Numbered from the stretch's first letter, positions 26,234-36,783 are shown. The stretch is 64,000 bases of DNA from QHXQ01 sp963788965 (GCA_963788965.1 CAWBIK010000006.1:434001-498000); one strand, 5' to 3'. Program-made: numbers and translations. The notes: generated by a model from the letters alone, not told the origin.

Positions 26234-26314
26234 TTAATCACGAAGACACGAAGACACGAAGGAAGCATGATCGTCTTCTTTCGTGTCTTCGTGTCTTCGT
26301 GTCTTTGTGGTTAA
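26234..26314. repeat. Inverted tandem octamer array (CACGAAGA family), likely bidirectional terminator
   Basis: Left arm: TTAAT then three CACGAAGA/G units from 26239. Right arm: TCTTCGTG units repeated and ending TTTGTGGTTAA at 26314. The arms can pair over more than 25 bases. The array fills the gap between the convergent murE and APC permease genes. Confidence 0.85.
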
Positions 26315-26326
26315 TGTTGTTTCAGG

Positions 26327-27760
26327 CTACCGCTCGTCCGTCGTTTCACCTGTGACGACCACTTCATTATTGCGCGACCAGTACCAGTAGACCGGCAGAC
26401 CGAGCGCGATCAGTCCGAGTCCGGTCAACGACTGCACGGGCGAGGTGATCAGTGTGTTGATGATGAGCCATGCGGTGACGAGTAGAAACAGGATAGGGAT
26501 GACGGGGTAGCCCCACGTGCGATAAGGGCGTTCGGCGTCGGGCATACGGCGGCGGAAGACGAAGACCGAAGCGGTCGCCAGGCCGTAAAAAATCCAGAGC
26601 GCGAAGATCGCATAATCGGTCAGCGCGTCGTATGAACCTGAGAGCGCGAGCACGCCGGCCCAGAAGCCTTGCACGACGAGCGCGCGCACAGGCACATGCG
26701 TGCGCGGATTTATCTTTGACAGACTCTTGAAGAACAGGCGGTCGCGCGCCATCGCATAGGGGAAGCGCCCGCCCGCGAGCACCGACGTGTGCAGCGCGCC
26801 GAAGGATGAAACCATCAAGGCGGCCGCGATGCCGGTCAGAGCGAGCGATCCCAGAAAACGTTGCGCCACTTCGGTCGCCACGGACGAGGCCGCGGACACG
26901 TTTGCGATCTCGGTCGGCGTCAGCACGTAGAAGTAAGCGAGGTTGACGAAGACGTAGAGCGCGCCGACGATGGCCATGCCGCCGAAGAAAGCGCGCGGCA
27001 GATTGCGTTGCGGGTCGCGCACCTCGCCCGCGAGCGGCGCGACGTTGTTCCAACCGTCATAAGCCCACAGCGCGCCGAGCATCGCCGCGCCGAAACCCGC
27101 CATGCCGCCGCGCGCCGCCGCGCTCACGCCTTCGCACGCGCCGCTCTGGTTCGCCATGAAGAAGTGCGTCCAATCGCCCGGCGCAAACAGGAACGCGCCG
27201 ACGCCGACCGCAAGCACCAAAGCGATCTTGATGAACGTCAAGACAGAGGCCACGTTGCCGCTCAGCGCGACCGCGCCGCAGTTGATCAAGGTCGTGATCG
27301 CAATGGTCACAAGCGCGACGACTTGCAAGTGGCCGAAAGGTAGCTCGTAACCGAACAGCGGCAGTTTGAAATAGACGCCGCTGAGCGCGCCGCCCATCAA
27401 GATGTTTAGAAAGATGGCGAAGCCGACGGCGAGCGCCGCCTGCGAGCCTGTGCGCGCGATGAAGAATTGCGTCCAGCCGAACAGAAAGCCCCAACGGCGG
27501 CCATACGCTTCGCGGATGAAGACGTACTCGCCGCCCGCGCGCGGCATCATCGTCGTTAACTCCGCATAGGTCAGCGCGCCCGCGAGCGATAACAAGCCCG
27601 CGACGATCCAGACCGCGATGACGCGCCCCGGCGTGCCCACGTTGCACGTCATCACGCGCGTCTTCAAAAAGACGCCCGTGCCGATCATGTTCGCAATGTT
27701 GACCGACATCGCGGCCGTCAAACCAAGCCCGCGTACAAGCGTCACATTATTGGCTGCCAT
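26327..27760 (-). CDS. APC-family amino acid permease
   Basis: A 477-residue protein with twelve predicted transmembrane helices. The first helix carries the substrate-binding GTGVF motif (MIGTGVFLKTRV), and the loop PRAGGEYVFIREAYG follows, as in the LAT-like branch of the APC superfamily. It probably imports or exchanges an amino acid by proton or antiport coupling. It lies 19 bases after lysA on the same strand, suggesting co-expression with diaminopimelate/lysine metabolism. Confidence 0.9.
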   Translation of the reverse strand: MAANNVTLVRGLGLTAAMSVNIANMIGTGVFLKTRVMTCNVGTPGRVIAVWIVAGLLSLAGALTYAELTTMMPRAGGEYVFIREAYGRRWGFLFGWTQFFIARTGSQAALAVGFAIFLNILMGGALSGVYFKLPLFGYELPFGHLQVVALVTIAITTLINCGAVALSGNVASVLTFIKIALVLAVGVGAFLFAPGDWTHFFMANQSGACEGVSAAARGGMAGFGAAMLGALWAYDGWNNVAPLAGEVRDPQRNLPRAFFGGMAIVGALYVFVNLAYFYVLTPTEIANVSAASSVATEVAQRFLGSLALTGIAAALMVSSFGALHTSVLAGGRFPYAMARDRLFFKSLSKINPRTHVPVRALVVQGFWAGVLALSGSYDALTDYAIFALWIFYGLATASVFVFRRRMPDAERPYRTWGYPVIPILFLLVTAWLIINTLITSPVQSLTGLGLIALGLPVYWYWSRNNEVVVTGETTDER

Positions 27761-27779
27761 AGTTATTCATCCACGCAAT

Positions 27780-29198
<1,419 letters not shown>

Positions 29199-29294
29199 GA
29201 TATAAAACTCCTGCTGCGGATGAAGGCACAAGTCGCGTGCGAAGATAGAGCGGCACGCCGATGAGCGTCAAGCAACATTGTAGGGGCAGAGCAG

Positions 29295-30416
29295 ATGGCT
29301 GACGAGATAAATTGGACATTGCTGCGGCAAGACTTTCCGGTGACGGCGCGGCGGGCTTACCTGAACAGCGCAGCGGCGGGGCCTGTGCCGCGCGTCGCGC
29401 TCGACGCCGCCCTGCGCTTCTATCAAGAGACGCTCGAAGACGGCGACGCGCACTGGTCGGCGTGGCTCAGGCGACGCGAGCAGGCGCGTGCGGCGCTGGC
29501 GCGTTTGATTAACGCCGAGCCGGACGAGATCGCGTTCACGACCAACACGTCCGCAGGCATGAACTTGATCGTGGACGCGCTCGCAGATCGTGGCGAGGTC
29601 ATCTCGTGCGCGTTGGAGTTTCCTGTCTCGACGATCACGTGGCTGCACAGGGGCGTGCGCGTTCACCTGTTAGACGCGCGCGCGGGCGTCGTCGCGCCCG
29701 ACGATGTGCGTGCGGCGATGACAGAGCGCACGGGCGTGATCTGTTTGAGTCATGTGCAATACTCGAACGGCTACCGCGCGCCGCTTGATGAGATTGGCGC
29801 TATCAAAGGTGGGCACGCGTTTGTCGTCAACGCGGCCCAGTCGGCGGGCGTGTTTCAGATCGACGTGAAGCGCATGCGGATCGACGCGTTGTGTGCGACC
29901 GGGCACAAGTGGCTGCTCGGCGGTTACGGTTCGGGCTTCGTTTATTTGAGCCGCGAGTTGCTGGCCGCGACGCGCCCGCACGCGATTGGTTGGATGAGTA
30001 TGGACGAACCGTTTGCGATGCAGAACGACGTGACGCACGTGCGCGCGGATGCAGCGGCGCGCGCCGAGTTGGGTTGTCCACACTTCGGCGGCATCTTTGC
30101 GCTCGGCGCGTCGGTCGAATACAGTTTGCAGACAGGGCCGCAACAGATCGAGCAACGCGCGCTCGCGCTCAATAAGCATCTGACCGACAGTTTGACCGTA
30201 GCGGGCTGGCGCGTGCTGTCGCCGCTCGACGCGGAAGCTTACCGTTCGGCGGAGACGCTTGTGGCGATGGCTGAGCCGGAGCGCGTCGTGCGCCATCTCT
30301 ATCAACGCGGCATCGCCGTCACGCAGAAGCCGGAAGGCATACGCGTCGCCACGCACTTCTTCAACAACGAAGACGACATCGCGCGGCTCGTCGCGGCGCT
30401 CGGCGAGTTGCGTTGA
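29295..30416 (+). CDS. Class V aminotransferase / cysteine-desulfurase-like PLP enzyme
   Basis: A 373-residue fold-I PLP enzyme. It begins with RRAYLNSAAAGPVPR, has FTTNTSAGMNLI for phosphate binding, AAQSAGVFQIDV for the PLP-ring Asp region and the Schiff-base lysine in ATGHKWLLGG (about Lys204). There is no obvious catalytic cysteine loop, so selenocysteine lyase, kynureninase-like or isopenicillin epimerase-like activity is as possible as sulfur transfer. No isc/suf genes are nearby. Confidence 0.83.
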   Translation: MADEINWTLLRQDFPVTARRAYLNSAAAGPVPRVALDAALRFYQETLEDGDAHWSAWLRRREQARAALARLINAEPDEIAFTTNTSAGMNLIVDALADRGEVISCALEFPVSTITWLHRGVRVHLLDARAGVVAPDDVRAAMTERTGVICLSHVQYSNGYRAPLDEIGAIKGGHAFVVNAAQSAGVFQIDVKRMRIDALCATGHKWLLGGYGSGFVYLSRELLAATRPHAIGWMSMDEPFAMQNDVTHVRADAAARAELGCPHFGGIFALGASVEYSLQTGPQQIEQRALALNKHLTDSLTVAGWRVLSPLDAEAYRSAETLVAMAEPERVVRHLYQRGIAVTQKPEGIRVATHFFNNEDDIARLVAALGELR

Positions 30417-30499
30417 AAAATTGCCGGCTAGTGTAAGGTGCGAGCTTCGGGCCGCGACTAATGCCAGTAAGATTAAGATGAAACGGAGTTGAGCAGCTT

Positions 30500-31078
30500 A
30501 TGAGTGCAAACGCGAACGACGCGCGGCCGTTATTCATTCCCGTCTTGTTAGGCACGCCGCGACAGGGGCGCATGAGCGAACACGTGGCGCACTTTGTCCA
30601 CGGCGAGGTCGGCAAGCGCGCGGGCGTGGAGACTGAGTTGATCGACGTGCGCGAGTTGGCGCTGCCCACGACGGACGCGGGCGAGACGATCAAAGTTGAC
30701 TCGTTCAGCCAAGCGATGGCGCGCGCCGATGCGCTCGTCATCGTTGCGCCCGAATACAATCACGGCTATCCGGGTCTGCTCAAACACGCGCTCGACACGA
30801 ACCTGAAAGAGTACATACACAAGGCGGTCGGCCTCTGCGGCGTCTCTGCGGGCGGCTTCGGCGGCACGCGCGTGATCGAGAACCTGCTGCCCGTCATGCG
30901 CGAGCTTGGCCTCGTCACGATCTTCTGGGACGGCAACTTCTCAAACTCATATAAGCTCTTTGACGAAGCAGGCACGCTGCTCGACGAGTCTTACGTCAAA
31001 CGCATCGACAAATTTCTGGCCGAACTGATCTGGATGGCGAAAGTCTTACGTTACGGCCGCGAGCACGTGGCGCTATAA
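30500..31078 (+). CDS. NADPH-dependent FMN reductase / quinone reductase
   Basis: A 192-residue flavodoxin-like protein. The FMN phosphate loop is GTPRQGRMSEHV and the isoalloxazine loop APEYNHGYPGLLKHALD is the signature of the ChrR/azoreductase-type FMN_red family. It reduces quinones, chromate or azo compounds with NAD(P)H. ATG 30500 is preceded by GGAG. It follows the aminotransferase by 83 bases. Confidence 0.88.
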   Translation: MSANANDARPLFIPVLLGTPRQGRMSEHVAHFVHGEVGKRAGVETELIDVRELALPTTDAGETIKVDSFSQAMARADALVIVAPEYNHGYPGLLKHALDTNLKEYIHKAVGLCGVSAGGFGGTRVIENLLPVMRELGLVTIFWDGNFSNSYKLFDEAGTLLDESYVKRIDKFLAELIWMAKVLRYGREHVAL

Positions 31079-31122
31079 CAAGCCCTGAAACTTCTTCGCG
31101 CCAATCTTAAGGGGGGAATGAT

Positions 31123-31314
31123 ATGGCTGATAACCCGATGATGTGTCCCGACTGCGGCGTGGCGATGAATCATCACGCCGATAAGATTGATTACAATGAT
31201 GCGAGCGCCGCCGACTCTGAACTGGGCGGCGTCGTTGAGCAGGCGCACACCTGTCCTGTGTGCGGGCAGACCCGCTTGCGGCCCGAAGTTGCTGCCGCGC
31301 GCGCCCGTGAATAA
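31123..31314 (+). CDS. Small double-CxxC zinc-ribbon protein
   Basis: A 63-residue protein with two knuckles, CPDCG near the start and CPVCGQ near the end, spaced about 36 residues apart, enough for one zinc ribbon. The intervening part contains HH and an acidic stretch. A strong GGGGGG-type site precedes ATG 31123. No known family is recognised; it may bind RNA or act as an adaptor. Confidence 0.7.
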   Translation: MADNPMMCPDCGVAMNHHADKIDYNDASAADSELGGVVEQAHTCPVCGQTRLRPEVAAARARE

Positions 31315-31376
31315 GTTCAATGTTGCATTCCGTCGATAAAAATTGACGTTTGCAAAGATAGACACAACCCGGTCGC

Positions 31377-33431
31377 ATGGCGCAGAATCAGACTGTCTTT
31401 CGAGCAGGCGCAAGCAGGGCACTGACGATGACGACAAGCGACGGCGCAACCTACCTGAATCCGGTCTACACACACGATTTCCCAGACCCTTACGTCTTCA
31501 AATTTCGTGGGGAATATTGGGCCTATTGCACGGGCTTGCGGCCCGACGGGCGTGCTTTCGGCGTCATGCACTCGCGCGATCTCGTCCACTGGCGCGAGTT
31601 GCCGGGCGCGCTCACGCCGCTCGCAGGCAATCATCCATGTTATTGGGCCCCGGAGGTCGTCTATCGCAACGGGCGCTGTTTGATGTATTACAGCGTGGGC
31701 AACGAGAAGTTGATGCACATACGCGTCGCCACGGCCGCGCATCCGGCGGGGCCGTTCGAGGACAGCGGCCACGAATTGACGCACGCAGAGTTTGCGATTG
31801 ACCCGCACGTCTATGTCGCCGACGACGGCACACGCTGGCTCTTTTACGCGACCGATTTTCTGACGTACACACACATCGGCACGGGCACGGTGCGTGATCG
31901 TCTGCTCGACGATTTCACGCTCGCGGGCGAGCCGCGACCCATCACGCGTGCGCGCTACGATTGGCAAGTTTACGACCCGCAACGCGCCGAAAAGGGCGGC
32001 GTGCGTTGGCACACGGTCGAAGGGCCGTTCGTGCTTAAACACAAAGGCCGCCTGTATCAGATGTTCAGTGGCGGCAACTGGCAGAACGTGACCTACGGCG
32101 TGAGCTATGCGCTCAGCGACACAATCGAGCGCGCCGACGAATGGGAACAGGTGGCGGACGGCGAGCGCGTCTTACCGATCTTGCGGACGATACCGGGCGA
32201 GGTCATCGGGCCCGGTCATAATTCGGTCGTGCGCGGCCCAGATAATCGCCAACTGTTCTGCGTCTATCATCGCTGGCTCGAAGGCGAAGGGCGCGTGCTG
32301 GCGATTGATCGGCTCGACTGGATCGGCGAGCGCATGACCGTGCTGGGGCCTAGCACGACGCCGCAACCCGCACCGTATGAGCCGGCGTGCGCCGACTATT
32401 TTGACGAAGACCGCGCGGCAGACTTAGGCGATAAATGGACGACGAGTGGCGGGCGCTGGTCTGTGCGCAACGGCGCGGCGCGACAGGAAGCGACCGAAGC
32501 GACGGCGCAGGCGCAATGCAACACGCACGCGGAGAGCTTCGTCGTCGAGTTGAACTTGCGCGCGTTGCAGCTCGAAGAAAGTATGGGCGGCGCGTTCGGC
32601 GTCCGGCTCGAACGGGCAGAAAATCCGGTCTGCAAATTTGTTCTTGTGCCGCAGTCCGGCCAAGCCGTGTTATCCTGCGCGGGTGCGGCCGAGGCAGTCG
32701 CCACCTTTCTCCTGCCTGCGGAGTTCGATCAGCAAGCATTTCATCAACTACGCGTCGAGGTTGACCGGACATGGTTGTGCGTAGTGCTGGACGACTGTGA
32801 TGTGCGCTGGCAAGGGTACTTGCCGGCCGCGCCTGATCGCATCGCGCTGTTGACCGAGCAGCAGCGGGCCGCGTTCGCCGGTTTTGCATTGACCGTCGGC
32901 TGGGCCGACCTGTTCACGGACGCAGACTGGCAGGCGCGCGGTTGGCAAGCGACGGCGGGCGACGCAACTTGGCGCGTGAGCGAGCAAGAGTTGCGCGCAG
33001 ACGCGGCGGGCGACGAACCGCAGGTGCTATGCAAAGGGGCGCTGTTGGACGCATACGAGTTGGTGATCAACGCGCGGCTCGACCGCGAGGCGGCGGCCGG
33101 GGGCGTTTACGGTTTCTATCCCGCCTTCGGCGCGCACGACGAGCGCGGGCCGCTGTTGACCGTCGAGCGCGCGCATGACGACGGTTGGCTGCTCGTCGCA
33201 CAGTCGGACGACGCGCAGCGGCGCGAGTTTCAATTGCCACAAGGGTTCGATCCATACAGGGCGCAGCAATTCCGCGTGCGTAAAGCTGGCGGGCAGTTGC
33301 AACTGCAATGCGAAGCCACGCCGCTCGGCACAATCGCCGCACCAACACACGGCACGCGCATCGGCCTCTACGCGCACGGCGCGGGCGCAGCCTTCGATCT
33401 GGTGCGGGTTACGGAGATTAAAAAGCCGTGA
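31377..33431 (+). CDS. GH43-type glycoside hydrolase with C-terminal beta-sandwich domains
   Basis: The five-bladed propeller of family 43 is visible in the first ~330 residues: NPVYTHDFPDPYVF with the general-base Asp, FAIDPHVYVAD with the pKa-tuning Asp, and a likely acid Glu in WHTVEGPFVLKHKG. Two sandwich-like domains follow (about 345-510 and 515-684), probably carbohydrate-binding. Expected substrates are arabinans, xylans or related plant polymers. No signal peptide is seen. The start may be ATG 31428 rather than 31377. Followed by a GH1 gene. Confidence 0.85.
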   Translation: MAQNQTVFRAGASRALTMTTSDGATYLNPVYTHDFPDPYVFKFRGEYWAYCTGLRPDGRAFGVMHSRDLVHWRELPGALTPLAGNHPCYWAPEVVYRNGRCLMYYSVGNEKLMHIRVATAAHPAGPFEDSGHELTHAEFAIDPHVYVADDGTRWLFYATDFLTYTHIGTGTVRDRLLDDFTLAGEPRPITRARYDWQVYDPQRAEKGGVRWHTVEGPFVLKHKGRLYQMFSGGNWQNVTYGVSYALSDTIERADEWEQVADGERVLPILRTIPGEVIGPGHNSVVRGPDNRQLFCVYHRWLEGEGRVLAIDRLDWIGERMTVLGPSTTPQPAPYEPACADYFDEDRAADLGDKWTTSGGRWSVRNGAARQEATEATAQAQCNTHAESFVVELNLRALQLEESMGGAFGVRLERAENPVCKFVLVPQSGQAVLSCAGAAEAVATFLLPAEFDQQAFHQLRVEVDRTWLCVVLDDCDVRWQGYLPAAPDRIALLTEQQRAAFAGFALTVGWADLFTDADWQARGWQATAGDATWRVSEQELRADAAGDEPQVLCKGALLDAYELVINARLDREAAAGGVYGFYPAFGAHDERGPLLTVERAHDDGWLLVAQSDDAQRREFQLPQGFDPYRAQQFRVRKAGGQLQLQCEATPLGTIAAPTHGTRIGLYAHGAGAAFDLVRVTEIKKP

Positions 33432-33433
33432 TG

Positions 33434-33497
33434 AGTGACGAGTGACAAGTTGGATTGCTTGGCTTCACTCGTCACTTGCCACTTGTCACTTGTCACT
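33434..33497. repeat. Inverted heptamer array (GTGACRA family)
   Basis: Left arm AGTGACGAGTGACAAGT (33434-33450) pairs with ACTTGTCACTTGTCACT (33481-33497). Units repeat every seven bases. Between the GH43 stop and the GH1 start. Confidence 0.75.
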
Positions 33498-33503
33498 GTG
33501 CTT

Positions 33504-34895
33504 ATGCCTAATAGCAGCATGCGTGAATTGGTGTTGGGGCCGGGGGCGGCGGACTTCATCTGGGCGAGCGGCATCGAGGACACGTTCGTGCCGCAGGTGA
33601 AGCCGACCCATCGCGCGCTCGACGAATACCAGCTGATGGGCCACTACGAGCACTGGCGCGAGGACCTCGCGTTGGCGCGCGACCTCGGCGTGCGGGCGTT
33701 GCGCTGGGGCGTGCCGTGGTATCGCGTCGAGCCGCTGCCGGGCGAGTTCGATTGGGGCTGGACCGACGAGGTGATCCCTTACATGGTCGAGGAACTCGGC
33801 ATCACGCCGATCATCGACCTGATGCATTACGGCTGCCCCTTCTGGCTCAAGCGCGAGTTCGTCAACCGCGACTACCCGCGCGCCGTCTCGACTTACGCCG
33901 CCGCCTTCGCGCGTCGTTACCGGCATCAAGTGCGCTGGTACACGCCGCTCAACGAGCCGCTCGTGAACGCCTTGATGTGCGGCAAGCGCGGTTTGTGGCC
34001 GCCCTACCTGCGCGGCGATCAAGGCTACATCCGCGTTATGCTGCAACTGGTGCGCGGCATCATCGCAACGGTCAACGCGCTCAAAGAGATCGATCCTGAA
34101 TGCGTGCTGGTCCACGTCGAAGCGGCGGGCCTCAGTCGCGCGATCAGGCAAGACCTCGAAGTGCTCGCGGTCGAAGAACAACGGCGCGGCTATCTCGCCT
34201 TCGATCTGTTAACCGGCAACGTCACGCCCGAACATCCGCTCTACACTTGGCTCCTAAGAAGCGGCGCGTCGCCCAACGCGCTCGCGGAGATCGCCAGCAC
34301 CCCGATCTCGCTCGACGTGATCGGGCTGAACTTCTATCCGCAGTGGTCCACACAGCACCTCTACGTGGACGCGCGCGGTCGCCTCGCCTACCGCGTGCAT
34401 GAAGAAGACGGCGCGGGCTTCGCGGCGCTCATCAACGATTACTACGAGCGTTATCGCGTGCCGATCATGATCACGGAGACGAGCGCGTTCGGCGCGGAGG
34501 AGTTGCGCGCGCGTTGGTTGAAGTCGTCGGTCGAAGCGGTCAAGTACTTGCGCAGCCAGCAAGTCCCTGTGCTCGGCTACACGTGGTTTCCGATGACGAC
34601 GATGATCGACTGGCGCTATCGCCACGGCACAGGGCCGAAAGAGCAGTACCGCATCGAACTCGGCCTCTACGTCCTCGACGAACAGGCCCAACACGGGCGC
34701 TGGACGGCCACGCCCTTAGTCGAACAATTGCGCGGCTACATCAACGATCCCGCCACCGCCATCGGCGAACTTGATCCATCTGCGCTTGCCGACACGCACC
34801 AGACCCCCGCCTTGCGCGCCCACTTGAGCGACCCGCACGTCAGTGGCGAGCAATTCATACTGCACCCGCAGTCGCAGTCGGCCGAAGGGGATTGA
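33504..34895 (+). CDS. GH1-like glycoside hydrolase
   Basis: A 463-residue TIM-barrel enzyme. The acid/base Glu is in YTPLNEPLVN and the nucleophile Glu in MITETSAFG, the family 1/clan A arrangement; the barrel ends in GYTWFPMTTMIDW. It resembles the broad beta-glucosidase-like group of unassigned specificity. ATG 33504 is used because the frame upstream passes through the heptamer repeat. No signal peptide, so intracellular hydrolysis of imported oligosaccharides together with the GH43 enzyme is likely. Confidence 0.88.
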   Translation: MPNSSMRELVLGPGAADFIWASGIEDTFVPQVKPTHRALDEYQLMGHYEHWREDLALARDLGVRALRWGVPWYRVEPLPGEFDWGWTDEVIPYMVEELGITPIIDLMHYGCPFWLKREFVNRDYPRAVSTYAAAFARRYRHQVRWYTPLNEPLVNALMCGKRGLWPPYLRGDQGYIRVMLQLVRGIIATVNALKEIDPECVLVHVEAAGLSRAIRQDLEVLAVEEQRRGYLAFDLLTGNVTPEHPLYTWLLRSGASPNALAEIASTPISLDVIGLNFYPQWSTQHLYVDARGRLAYRVHEEDGAGFAALINDYYERYRVPIMITETSAFGAEELRARWLKSSVEAVKYLRSQQVPVLGYTWFPMTTMIDWRYRHGTGPKEQYRIELGLYVLDEQAQHGRWTATPLVEQLRGYINDPATAIGELDPSALADTHQTPALRAHLSDPHVSGEQFILHPQSQSAEGD

Positions 34896-34899
34896 TGAT

Positions 34900-34929
34900 T
34901 TGACAGACTAAATATTAGTTAAGTATCTT
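34900..34929 (+). promoter_or_regulatory. Possible promoter upstream of tRNA-Gly
   Basis: TTGACA (34900-34905), an 18-base spacer and TATCTT (34924-34929). It lies about 100 bases before the tRNA gene in an AT-rich patch. Confidence 0.35.
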
Positions 34930-35026
34930 GCTCTCGCTTTAACTGTTCTTTCCATGCGGCAGAATAAAGGAATCCGCTGTGCGGTGGCCTACACATTAAA
35001 GTCGCCCATTAAAATTGCGAGTTGAT

Positions 35027-35098
35027 GCACGAGTAGCTCAATGGTAGAGCATCGGCTTCCCAAGCCGAGGGTTGCGGGTTCGATCCCCGTCTCGTGCT
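35027..35098 (+). tRNA. tRNA-Gly (anticodon CCC)
   Basis: A full cloverleaf: acceptor GCACGAG/CTCGTGC, D arm GCTC...GAGC, anticodon stem TCGGC/GCCGA around loop TTCCCAA (anticodon CCC, reads GGG), variable loop of five, T arm GCGGG-TTCGATC-CCCGT and discriminator T. The CCA end is not encoded. Confidence 0.95.
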
Positions 35099-35110
35099 TT
35101 CCCTTTATCT

Positions 35111-35151
35111 GTCCAAGTCGAGGATTGCGAGTTCGAGTCTCGTCGCCCGCT
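35111..35151 (+). pseudogene. 3'-half remnant of a tRNA-Gly (UCC-like)
   Basis: GTCCAAGTCGAGG, then a T arm GCGAG-TTCGAGT-CTCGT and acceptor strand CGCCCGC resemble the last ~40 bases of a bacterial tRNA-Gly(UCC). The 5' half is missing. Such 3' fragments are left when an element integrates at or leaves a tRNA gene. Confidence 0.6.
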
Positions 35152-35244
35152 TCAACATCTCTTCAGCCCGAACAACCAGCGGCAGCAAGACTCTGATTAA
35201 CAAACAGAGTCGTGGCCTTACTGTGCCGTCTAGGACTGCGCTTT

Positions 35245-36720
35245 ATGAAGCAAGTCATAACTCCACGCAAGCTGATCTTGTTACTGCTCGTGTTTGCCTG
35301 TTTGACTGCGACGGGCAGCCAGAGTCTCTATGCACAGCGACGCGGCGGGGCGACGCGCGGGCGGCGTAGTGTCGTCAATGCACGCGCGCCACAGCAGCCG
35401 GTGTTGGAGCGGAACGTGCGGGCGCACATGGAATTTCTGGCGAGCGATGCGATGCAAGGGCGGGGCAGTGGGACGCAGTTTGAACTGCTCGCGGGGCAAT
35501 ACATCGCCGCGCAGTTGCGGCAGTTCGGCGTCGAACCGGCGGGCGACGTGGACGCGGCCGGGCAGAAGACGTTTCTGCAAACCGTTGACCGCACGCGCCC
35601 GGCTCTTGCCGCCGCGCCCACGCTCAGTTTCAGCGTCGGCGCTCAGAGCGCGAAGTGGACGCACGGGCAAGAGGTGCTGGTCACGCGCATGAGTGCGCCG
35701 CGCGTCAGTGGGACGTTGCAGAAGTCGAGCGGGGGCGAGCCGCCGCGACCGGGCGCGTTCGTGCTGCTGAGTCTGCCGGCGACGGTTGATGCGCGCGAGT
35801 TGATGACGCAGGCGCGCGCGTTGGGGCGACAGGGCGCGGCGGCGGTGCTGGTCGGCGAGACGCCCGCGTGGCGCGAGCGTTGGGCCACGCAGGCGGCGCA
35901 GTTGCCGCAGTTGCCGGCCGGAGCGGACGCGGCGGGCGGCGCGCTCAGTCTCGTCGTCTTGAGCGCAGACGCGTTCAAGCAACTGCAAGAGGCGGCGGAC
36001 GGCACACAGGTCACGCTCGAAGGGGCGATTGGCGCGGCGCAGACGAGCTACACTTGGAACGTTGTGGGCGTGTTGCCCGGCAGCGATCCGAAACAGGCGG
36101 CCGTGCTGTTGAGCGCGCACATGGATCATCTGGGCGTCGGCATGGGCCGTGAAGGCGATCAGATTTACAACGGGGCGGACGACGATGCGTCGGGCGTGAT
36201 CGCCGTGTTGGAGTTGGCGCGCGTGTTGAGCGCGGGCGCGCGGCCGCGACGCACGATCTATTTCGTGTTGTTTGGTAGTGAAGAACGCGGCGGTCATGGC
36301 GCGCAATATTTTCTGGCGCACCCGCCGCTGCCGCTTGAACGGATCGCCGCTAACCTTGAGTTTGAAATGATCGGGCGGCCTGATCCGAAGGTGGCGGCGG
36401 GGACGTTGTGGTTGACAGGTTATGAGCGTTCAAACTTGGGGGCGGAACTGGCGCGGCAGGGCGCGCGGCTCGTCGCCGACCCACACCCGGAGCAGAATTT
36501 CTTCCAACGCTCAGATAATTACGCGCTGGCACAACGCGGCGTCGTGGCGCATACGGTGTCGAGTTTCGGCGTGCATCCCGAATATCATCGACCGCAAGAC
36601 GACATCGCGCACATAGACTTCGCGCACATGACCCGCGCCATCAACGCAATGGTGCGCCCCGTCATCTGGCTCGCCAACTCAAAGTTCACGCCCGCGTGGG
36701 TCGAAGGCAAGAAGCCGTAA
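35245..36720 (+). CDS. Secreted M28-family zinc peptidase
   Basis: A 491-residue protein from ATG 35245 with a signal peptide (LILLLLVFACLTATGSQSLYAQ). A protease-associated insert occupies about 120-260. The peptidase core has LLSAHMDHLG (first zinc His), NGADDDASG (bridging Asp), FGSEERGGHG (catalytic Glu-Glu) and the final VSSFGVHPEYHRPQDD (last His). Likely an aminopeptidase or similar exopeptidase outside the cytoplasm. Ends at a long hairpin shared with the convergent GMC gene. Confidence 0.9.
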   Translation: MKQVITPRKLILLLLVFACLTATGSQSLYAQRRGGATRGRRSVVNARAPQQPVLERNVRAHMEFLASDAMQGRGSGTQFELLAGQYIAAQLRQFGVEPAGDVDAAGQKTFLQTVDRTRPALAAAPTLSFSVGAQSAKWTHGQEVLVTRMSAPRVSGTLQKSSGGEPPRPGAFVLLSLPATVDARELMTQARALGRQGAAAVLVGETPAWRERWATQAAQLPQLPAGADAAGGALSLVVLSADAFKQLQEAADGTQVTLEGAIGAAQTSYTWNVVGVLPGSDPKQAAVLLSAHMDHLGVGMGREGDQIYNGADDDASGVIAVLELARVLSAGARPRRTIYFVLFGSEERGGHGAQYFLAHPPLPLERIAANLEFEMIGRPDPKVAAGTLWLTGYERSNLGAELARQGARLVADPHPEQNFFQRSDNYALAQRGVVAHTVSSFGVHPEYHRPQDDIAHIDFAHMTRAINAMVRPVIWLANSKFTPAWVEGKKP

Positions 36721-36737
36721 CATAACTGTTAGGAACA

Positions 36738-36783
36738 AGTGCTCGGCCCGTTTGTGTTATCGAACACAAACGGGCCGAGCACT
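36738..36783. terminator. 21-bp perfect hairpin between convergent genes
   Basis: AGTGCTCGGCCCGTTTGTGTT (36738-36758) is exactly inverted at 36763-36783 around an ATCG tetraloop. It lies between the convergent M28 and GMC genes and would fold on both strands. There is only a weak T-rich stretch (CCTTTAT) downstream. Confidence 0.75.

Larger units (their letters stand above)
34896..35244. other. 349-base gap holding tRNA-Gly and a tRNA remnant
   Basis: Besides the two tRNA features, the gap has a possible promoter and a 7-bp hairpin GACTCTG...CAGAGTC (35189-35211) just before the M28 peptidase gene. No protein gene is supported. Confidence 0.6.

Noticed and set aside
35104..35151. A second complete tRNA
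   Set aside because: No 5' acceptor strand or D arm can be found; only the 3' half is tRNA-like.
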